Assembly (NCBI GenBank): GCA_009746045.1
Contig: RPFO01000156.1
Location: 5,073,091-5,137,090 of the forward strand
Length of the DNA: 64,000 bases
Source: Mesostigma viride
Taxonomy: Eukaryota > Streptophyta > Mesostigmatophyceae > Mesostigmatales > Mesostigmataceae
Reading direction: 5' to 3'
Shown here: positions 56,700 to 64,000 of the stretch, one piece after another
How the letters are laid out: every line of letters starts with the position of its first letter
Position numbering within the stretch: the first letter of the stretch is position 1
Notes under the pieces: generated by a model
What the model was told of the DNA's origin: nothing
Database searches by the model: none
What the model saw: the letters and a program-made list of their open reading frames with translations, nothing else
Made by a program: the position numbers and the translations under genes

Positions 56700-58417
56700 C
56701 TCGTCGTCTGTCCCAACTCAGTCCTAATAATAGGACTGAGTTGACCTTTTTCAACCGTGTGTAGTGACTAGGTGGGGGGTCCATTAAAGATGCTTAGATG
56801 TGGGTCTATGGAGTATTTGATGTCCTCTTGCTGGCAAAAATACTACATCAGTGAAAACTTGACCCAAACTCCTAAAAATTACATGGATGTATGGCACCGT
56901 CGGCGAATTTGCATTTTTGTGTGGAAGCATGAGTGGCAAAAATTGAATAAATTCCATATTCATGTTAAAAAAATACAGGCATGTAAACAATATAGTTCTT
57001 GACCTGTGGCAAAAAACTGGACTCAATTTGGCCACTGGCACTGCCTGAAACACGCCAAATACTGCCAGTCCTATACATAGGACTGGGCCATGCTAGCAAT
57101 TTGCAAGCATGTAAGTGCGGTCATACTTCATAGTAGCGTGGCCACAAACCATGTCAATCAGCCCATTTCCCTTCAGGCATAATAGGAAAACATACTTGCA
57201 TCATCATAATGCAGTTATATTGTACCTTAGTATGTGTGAAAGCCTATGCATACATGTAGGGAATGCGTATGGATACGTAGCTACAAAGGGATGTATTATA
57301 AGTAATAACCACCGATATAATGGGTAGGTTAGTCACATTTAATTGTTCTTTACAAGAATGGACATGGATAAAACTGTATTACCTTGCCATGACATGGCCA
57401 ACATACCTGCTGGCACATGATCACAGTGGTTTATCACCAAGATTTTTCACTCACCCGTATAAGCTTGACAGTACCCTTGACGCAGCCCATGACCACACAA
57501 TCATGCAGTATGAACATAGCAAGAGAATAACTAACATCTATGAAAGTGTTTTAACCCATTCAGCACCTAAAACCTTGTACAGCCATGCTACGGTAAGGCA
57601 AATGCCTGGTAAGATCATCTAAAAAGATGGTTTTAGAGAGGGGCAGGCAACGGTCAAGAAAGAGCAGCAAGACTCAAAACTGACAGCGCATCGCAAGCTT
57701 AAACTCATGTAAGAATACCAAGAAACGATGAAGCAGCGATATTCCAGCTTTACCTGGCACGGCTGGCGTTACCTTGGCCCAGGCGGTGCCTGCAAAAGTG
57801 GCACTTTGCGGCACACAAACCATGACGTGACAGAGTGGTCGAAATCATCAAATCTTTACTGCCACTAGACTTAATCTACGACAATACATGATAAAAGGTA
57901 TAAAGAAACCTATAAACCCTTCGATTTGATCCGGGAATCAATTGTAGTAATCCATTCCGTCGACCTGCCTAATCGCAGATTTTTCCAGCAAGAACAGTGC
58001 CGACACCCAGTAAATCGCATCCCCGCGAGGCTAAAATTCACTTGTATCATCTTTAGGACATAAAAAATCTATTTCCTGGGTTTGGCCCGCAAAATCGTCC
58101 GAAAACGTAAACTGCATGCATGGGCGCAAGCCGCCATGGCTAGGTCGTGCATTTCCGGAACTCACGTTTTGCGTGAAAATGTACCCTTACCACCTGTACT
58201 TTCACCGTACGGTTAGCCGCCCAAACCAAATCCAAAAAAATCCCAAAAATATGTCCAAGAAAGATCTTTTCAAGTAGTATTTGAATAAATTTTGAGAAAA
58301 ATTTTCTGCCAAATATTCCGACTGGGGCGAATTTTCTACAAAACCTCAAAATTAGGTCCTAAAATTAGGACTGAGTTGAACTCAGTCCTAAAATTAGGAC
58401 CAGGGACAGACGACGAG
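56700..58417. mobile_element. TTAA-target DNA transposon, 1.7 kb, non-autonomous
   Basis: The 15-bp perfect inverted termini CTCGTCGTCTGTCCC lie at 56,700-56,714 and 58,403-58,417. They are flanked by TTAA at 56,696-56,699 and 58,418-58,421. Removing the element restores D ORF1 sequence (CACCTTTAAGGTACATGGCG). Subterminal palindromes ACTCAGTCCTAA..TTAGGACTGAGT are present at both ends. A TTAA target fits piggyBac or Kolobok superfamilies. There is no transposase-length ORF. Confidence 0.82.
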
Positions 58418-58421
58418 TTAA

Positions 58422-59395
58422 GGTACATGGCGGACAAGCTGGCGTTCCTTAAATGCCGCAAGAAGCTCTCGGAGACTCGCTTCACGCTGGACGACGACTT
58501 GACCCTGGCCCAGCAACAGCGGCGACGCGAGCTATGGCCGACCTACCTTTAGCTCCGGCAGTGCGCAGGGGGGAAGCCGGTATACTGGAGGGGGGCGGTC
58601 GTCAACGTTGACCACAAGCCCTGGCAGGCACCTCCTGCCACCTCAGACTAGGGAATATATACCAGTAGTGTAGAATAGTCAGGCTTAGCCTAGCATGTGG
58701 CCCACGCGCATGTGCGCCCATAGTGGCCCCCATGGATGATGCCTTCAGAATTTAGCCAAGCCATGCCTATAATGGCCGGGACCTCCCATGGATGTTGCAT
58801 TAAGAATTTAGCCGGCATGCTATTCTGATCAGACACTCCGCAAAGGTGAAAACCTTTGCGTTCAGTGCCAGGCCGCGGAAAACGCGGAAAACGCGATCTG
58901 CAAATGAATCCGACCGGAATCGAACTGGGGACCTCTCGCACCAATTTTGCTGACTATAGGACGGACGTCTCCGGATACCATGGCATCGCCAACTTACACC
59001 TACAGTCATCCGCAAAAGTTCTCCTGTCCGGGGAGTGATGCAAGCCTTTCGGATTTGGTACTAGATAAATCACTCGAGATCTGTGTGTAGGAGCTATGCC
59101 TATGCAGAGAGATGCTCTCTGTTGAGAAGCCATGCCCTAGCTCTTGTATAGCCATGATGATCTTCCTCCCCCGTGCCGGGATCCCCTTAGTTGGGTTGAA
59201 CCCGAGACAGCATGGTGGTGCCCGGGTGCCCTTGAGGCACCTACTAGAGCAAATGTTGCTTACATTCCACTCTTGCAGGAATTAGCCCAAAATGTATTAA
59301 AAGCCATATGCCCCTCAGTTCTCCGGGATATGTGCTACATGTACTCCCAACGAAGTTATGTTTCTAATTAATTAATTAATTAATTAATTCATGTC
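58422..59395 (+). mobile_element. Family D fragment (copy 5), right part with tail
   Basis: It resumes with MADKLAFLKCRKKLSETRFT (58,427), LAQQQRRRELWPTYL, a TAG in place of Gln at 58,550, then VYWRGAVVNVDHKPW. The 3' UTR follows, with the hairpin CTCC-CAAC-GA (59,344-59,355) and AATTAATT tail. A 269-bp insertion splits the 3' UTR. Confidence 0.7.
58824..59092 (-). repeat. tRNA-like insertion (SINE candidate) in the D 3' UTR
   Basis: The duplication GCTAT lies at 58,819-58,823 and 59,093-59,097. The empty site is in D copy 2 (near 18,945, minus). On the minus strand it has GGTCCCCAGTTCGATTCCGG (B-box GTTCGATTCC, about 58,910-58,930), preceded by TATAGTCAGC, an A-box-like word. ATCCG ahead and CGGAT after could pair as an acceptor stem. 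It has no poly(A) end. A degraded tRNA gene is the alternative. Confidence 0.5.
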
Positions 59396-60180
59396 TGTTG
59401 GCTACTGGTTAGGCTATAGGCATGCATGACTACGTTCTACCCTGCATTGGCATTGCATTATGGGATGGCGATGTCCAGGGTGCCGGTGCATCCAGCATCA
59501 CCCAAACATGGGTGTGACTATATTTGAGACAACTATGCCTGGACGCATGGCGATCCAACGCCGTGGAAGGACTAGGGTAGTTGTCTGAGAGGAAAGACGA
59601 GCGAAGGCCACGGGAGCCGCGTGGCTATCTGTAGGAAGACCTGCATGTAGGGAGACAGAGGGTAACAAAGAAAGGTTTATAAGGAAAATACACACACGCA
59701 CACACAACAAAAACAAAAACAAAAACAAAAACAACCAAAACTAAGAAGGAAAAGAGGGAACACATACACACGTACATGTATACACGAAGGGGCTAAAAGA
59801 AAAAGTCAGAAGTACACATTACAATTAAGGGAAAAAAGAAAGAAAGAAAAAAGAAAAGAAAATGTAAATAATAAGAATATGAACAATAATAAAGAAAAAC
59901 AAAGTAATAATAATAATAACAAAAACAAAAATGGAATATAAAGAAAGAGAACATGGCTGGGATATGGTGAGGCACAGGCAATGTTGGAGAATGGGCCAGG
60001 AGAATTCGATTTTTGAGCGCCCATGGTGCCCGGCCGGGGGTCTCCTATCCAACAGGGTCTAAAGCCTCGTGCCTAGCTCACTCCAATAAAAAAGTGTAAG
60101 GTGAAAAGGGGGTAGGCAGTGAAAAAAGAGACAGGATGAACAAACATATAACAGTGAGAGTAATTAATTATAGAGGAGTC
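59396..60180 (-). repeat. Repeat J copy 2 and A-rich sequence
   Basis: 59,530-59,800 on the minus strand matches both flanks of the (GGT)n array at 8,760-9,665. At the array position it holds five AAAAAC units (59,707-59,733). From 59,830 to 60,160 the sequence is A-rich on the plus strand (AAAGAAAGAAAG, AATAATAATAAT) with no gene. Confidence 0.6.
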
Positions 60181-60236
60181 AAGGCACAAAGCCCCAGGCA
60201 CAAAGCCCCAGGCACAAAGCCCCGGGCACAAAGCCC
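60181..60236 (+). repeat. Four tandem 14-bp units GGCACAAAGCCCCA
   Basis: Four exact or near-exact copies (one with CCCCGG) are followed directly by a family B 3' end. Confidence 0.95.
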
Positions 60237-60335
60237 CAGACCTCCATCCATCCAGCAAGGGAATATGTGCTACATGATCTCCCAACGGATCGAGTCATGT
60301 TATAATTTTTTTTTTATTTTTTTTTTTTTAAGGCA
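60237..60335 (+). mobile_element. Family B LINE 3' end
   Basis: CCTCCATCCATCCAGCAAGG then ATATGTGCTACATGA, the hairpin CTCC-CAAC-GGA (60,279-60,290), GTCATGTTATAA and a T-rich tail. It carries only the last ~75 bases of the element. Confidence 0.7.
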
Positions 60336-61176
60336 CAAAGAGAAGTGGTAAAGGAGAGAAAAAAAGGAAAGCAAGCAAGAAGTAAAAATTTTAAAATCTG
60401 ACAATAAGGTAATAAAAAAATAATCTAACAATGAAATGAGAAGAAGAACAAGAAAAATAATTATGATGAGTGAGACATGCAACTATTACTGTTTTAACCC
60501 ATAGTCCGGGAATGGGTTTTTGGCATTTTTAGTAGACCCCTAGCTGAAAATGCAAAAAATCATAACTCACAGGCCACAACTCCAAAAACCCCCAACCAAG
60601 GTGCTAGGAGTATCTACACTTGAAGGGCTTTTAGAAAATGCAATAATATTACGAGTCCATCCAGTGATTTGCAAGATATTTACTGTCAAAGTTGGACAAA
60701 AGACGATCATTTTCAGGTAAGCAAAAGCCCCTTAGATAATAACACCTGCTGGGAGGGTCAGGAACCTCAATATATTAACATTGGACAATTTCATTGGATA
60801 GTGCCACCATGCTTTCCTTGGGTCAGACCGCACGGATAGCCCAACTGACCTATATAATCCGCTCACTTACGTGTGTGCATGGGTTACGCGCGCGTATGCA
60901 TGCAGCTATCCATGAATTGCCACACAGTTATGCATTGTATACAGCCACATAGGACTGTCAAAAGTGCTGGAAAACAAAGAAGTTGCTAAACCAGCACCAA
61001 CGGAATGGCATCCTCCCAAGAAACACCACAAACTGAGCAGATTTGGGGCTAATAGCACTCATACAGCAGGCATGGAAACCTGCTGCCAGAGGCACTGATA
61101 CACTCGTGAAACAAGGATTATAAACGACAGATTCCCGTGCAAACGACATGCAAACACGTTGCCGTACCTGGCTCGA
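60336..61176. other. Unassigned
   Basis: A-rich to 60,480, then ordinary-looking sequence. No repeat shared with the rest of the window and no supported gene. The 3' UTR of the candidate gene at 61,177-61,627 (minus) should lie in its upper part. Confidence 0.4.
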
Positions 61177-61627
61177 TCACGTCCTTTCCGGGTTCTGCTG
61201 GCCGGGACCCTCATATCTCACACGGGCTAATGCTTTCCAGGCATAGGCCGCCATAGCCGGATAATAATGCATGCATCCACCATGATTACCAGGTTGATGT
61301 TCGATCTGTGCAAAGAGGACCTATAAACGCATCCGAATTCACAGGGATGCTGCTGCGGATGTCCATGCAGTACCAAAACTGGGTGCTCGGGCTGGCGAAG
61401 CCTGCCCGGCCATAAGAAGAAAATCAAAAGTATGACGTGCCATCACTCATCTGGTACTGGCGACCAAGAAAGCAGTAATTCCCTACCTGCATTTTCCCAA
61501 TGCTATTAGCTATACATCTGGCCACCCCTGACCTACGAAAATCACGCATCACCATTCTGAGCAACATTCTGAACCGCTCCAAGCCGCGAGACGCAAATTT
61601 CCTTGACAACGGCACGCTGGCAGCCAT
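61177..61627 (-). CDS. Candidate 73-residue protein, three exons, unknown function
   Basis: Exons on the minus strand are 61,627-61,537, 61,401-61,321 and 61,226-61,177 (TGA). Donor 1 is GTAGGT, acceptor 1 GGGCAG, donor 2 GTCCTC (weak) and acceptor 2 CATTAG. Phases fit throughout. The product begins MAASVPLSRKFASRGLERFR, then a basic helix-like LLRMVMRDF, an aromatic-rich PSTQFWYCMDIRSSIPVNSD, and ends RVRYEGPGQQNPERT. The N-terminus (no acids in the first 16 residues, several Arg/Lys/Ser) looks like a mitochondrial presequence or a small organelle subunit. I do not recognise the family. The weak second donor is the main doubt. Confidence 0.4.
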
Positions 61628-64000
61628 ATCTAGTTACGCGCGCGAGTGAAAATTTCCCGCCAAAGTCACGTGATACTTTCTCAATACACGTTGTAATTAC
61701 CAGGCTCGAGGAGGTCGAGCCGATCCTCATGGAGCTGGCAGCACTCGTGGAAGAGTTCCGCACGTCGGTCACGTGGTCCCAATCCAGTGGGGTCTATGGC
61801 GCTTAACTCTTCCCGAACAAGGATGACCCAGTCCCACATCACCTAAAAACGGCCTTTTTTGTTACATGGGGTCATATCTCCCACACATATAGTCAGATCG
61901 GGGTGCCTTTCTGGACTTAAGGTCCCCCTAGGACCCTGTTCACATCACATAAATTGGGGGGCCAACTGACCTATTTTTAGCATCAAACCGTGACGTGGAA
62001 AAGTGCAAAAAACGATGTTTTCCAGGCATAAGGAGGCATAGCAGCCACACGCAAGTAGTAAATGTAGTCCAATTCAGCTGGAAATGGTCATGCTTATTAA
62101 TTTATATCCAAAGACAAAAACCGCCCTTAAGTATGCAATGTAGGACCAAACTATGTGCTATAATTCTGGCATACATGAGCCAAAACACCGTTTTAGTGCA
62201 TTATTTTCAAACTTATGAAGCCCCTGCCAGCACATATGCGGCCCAATCATGCCAGAATTCGTCACATTAATAGCACAATACTTGAATTTACACTAGAACA
62301 CAAGTTGGACATATTAGGACCACTGCCGGCCCACTAAAAGTGACGGATGCAAGCAGAAATAGAGCGATTTTTGCAAAAATACTCCATATTCTGCGCCATT
62401 GTCTTGGAAAACTTTGCATTCTTCACTCAATTATCGTCATGGCTGTCATGGGATTCATATACATGCCACTGGGGCTGGATACATTAGCCAACACAGACTA
62501 AAAAAGCGATCATCAAGGGATAAAATCACCATCAATCACAGTAGATGCTGGCATTCGGAACAAGCACCATAGTGCCTACAAGCCTCAAGAAGGGGAGCTT
62601 GGCTGACCAGTCGTGCCTGTCGGCTGACCAGTCTCTTTTCTAAACGGGCCCCGCTCGGCAGCACACACAATCTCCTTTGCAGTACTTGGCCCACTCTGCT
62701 GGGCACCCCTGCTGTGCGTGTCTTATAGCAGCTAATCCAAATATATATCTGCCAGGTGCCTCTCTGCTACATGGAAATACAAAGCGCAATCAAGGACAGC
62801 AGTGGCTTGGGCTGCTATTCAATTGAGCTCAGCACCTAGCTGCTGTACAACATAATTCTGCATCAGTGCCTGTCCTAATTGCGCCCCCCCGCCCCCTTGC
62901 CATCATCGTCATGCTCATCATAGTCTTTGGAACGTGCACTGAACTCCAACCCTTGGACAGTCCATAGGTCATTAAGAATCTGTGCATGTAATGCTAGCTC
63001 TTCTCAGTTGAACTCATCTACCACCCTCTCATGGTCGTGTCATCTCTCATGTAATCCACCTAGGTTTATCGTGGCCACTGATCTTTCAGCCCCTCCTGAC
63101 ATCAAAATCTGGGCAAACACACTGTTGACATCGCCCTTCCGTTTTAGCCTGCATGGCTCCTCATGTTTACCCTTATCTCATCCCTCAACACACCTAGAAC
63201 TGTCTATTCATCCCCCTTGCATAGGCGGTGCATAACTGCGGCATGATGGGGGCTTGCCAAAAATAGGTGTAAAATGCATGGGATGGCACGGGGAGGCTCA
63301 CACTCATCGGTTTACAATCACACTCATGTGCTAACAGTGTCCCTCTCTGCTTTTGACACTGCATGCACATGCATTTCCTACCGGCTATATCAAGCCTTTA
63401 GTGTGGTTTGGTGCATCAAGAGAAATGGCAGGTCAGCTGAGTGCATCAGACCACATTTGTGTTAAGTGTACGCTTGCAACGCTGTTTGCCCACCGCATGG
63501 AGCTCCCCTTTCGGACAGTGGCGCAAGTAGCACTTACACCTTACTCCCAGCCGCTCACCCTGCCCATGCTAGCAACAAGAACAAATGCATGGTCCCCATC
63601 CCAACGTAAGGTGCATCACATGGATGGCCCTGCCATCACCTAGCAGTGTGCCACCCCTCTCCACCTCAACCTACTCTGAAATGCCAGGGCCCCAACAAAC
63701 CTTTCAAGACATGGCACTCCTCAAAGAAGGCAACCCCTCAAAGAAGGCGAGGCAGTTTAGGTCTAGGGGGGCTTTGGGTAAGTTAAAAGATGATAGAGTT
63801 CACTAACACAGGCCACGGCAACGACAACCTGCCTCACCCGCTGCATCCATACATCACAAGCCATAAACTGCACAGCCTGGCATGATTGCCTAAGGGTCAC
63901 GTGATCCAAGGTGCCCTTCAGGCTCACCCCAGCACACCGGCCCATCCTCACCACCCCACTGGTCATAGTCATCTACAGTGGCATCAAACTCCTCTAGGAC
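61628..64000. other. Unassigned 2.4 kb
   Basis: There is no long ORF and no transposon end I can match. A short plus-strand frame after a TAATTACCAG acceptor-like site (61,704-61,806, LEEVEPILMELAALVEEFRT then TAA) looks protein-like but cannot be linked to other exons. Open frames of 60-102 codons at 62,927-63,806 show no motif. Confidence 0.35.

Noticed and set aside
61704-61806. Plus-strand terminal exon (LEEVEPILMELAALVEEFRT...)
   Set aside because: It looks protein-like and follows an acceptor-like site, but no upstream exon could be joined and it overlaps the likely promoter of the minus-strand candidate gene.

Overview
The window reads as nuclear DNA of a eukaryotic alga, most likely a green alga. 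The clearest host genes are a nuclear gene for plastid ribosomal protein uL29 (minus strand, 35.8-36.2 kb, with a leader that looks like a transit peptide) and a 14-exon ataxin-2/CID-type gene (plus strand, 37.7-53.4 kb). A candidate 73-residue, three-exon gene lies at 61.2-61.6 kb on the minus strand. No bacterial operon, rRNA or CRISPR array was seen. I cannot name the species.

Region 1-34.9 kb is a nest of transposable elements. I distinguish these families from the sequence. (A) About 1.97 kb elements encoding only an L1-ORF1-like protein (457 aa in the intact copy at 54.9-56.3 kb), ending in a hairpin and a (TTAA)n tail. (D) A second ORF1-only family of about 2 kb with a different ORF1. 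(B) A LINE with an APE endonuclease, an RTE-like reverse transcriptase and the end of an ORF1 (30.1-34.1 kb). (C) A related LINE whose 3' end matches family A. (E) The end of a LINE-like ORF with a zinc-binding motif and a PD-(D/E)XK-like nuclease domain, in two head-to-head copies. Three DNA transposons are also seen: a CACTA element (21,581-25,985), a 5.38-kb element with perfect 45-bp terminal inverted repeats (11,819-17,197) and a 1.7-kb TTAA-target element (56,700-58,417). Many insertions can be dated against each other by target-site duplications and empty paralogous sites.

Families A and C share their last ~50 bases, and B and D share theirs. All four carry an apical hairpin with a CTCC(C) / CAAC / (G)GGAG pattern. 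This suggests two autonomous/half-element pairs that use one kind of 3' recognition signal, an algal parallel of mammalian HAL1 (half-L1).

Region 34.9-53.4 kb holds the two host genes. The ataxin-2 homologue has about 3.6 kb of coding sequence in 15.7 kb. It encodes an Lsm domain, an LsmAD domain and a PAM2 motif split by an intron, and most of its introns carry their own tandem repeat. Region 53.4-60.3 kb is again transposon-rich (A, D, the TTAA element, a tRNA-like insertion, a B tail). Region 60.3-64 kb is mostly unassigned apart from the small candidate gene.

Giant microsatellites are prominent: (CATC)n of 1.28 kb at 5.4-6.7 kb and (GGT)n of 0.63 kb at 8.8-9.5 kb. Both sit inside repeat families whose other copies carry a short tract at the same place. 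All family assignments come from reading motifs; no database search was run.
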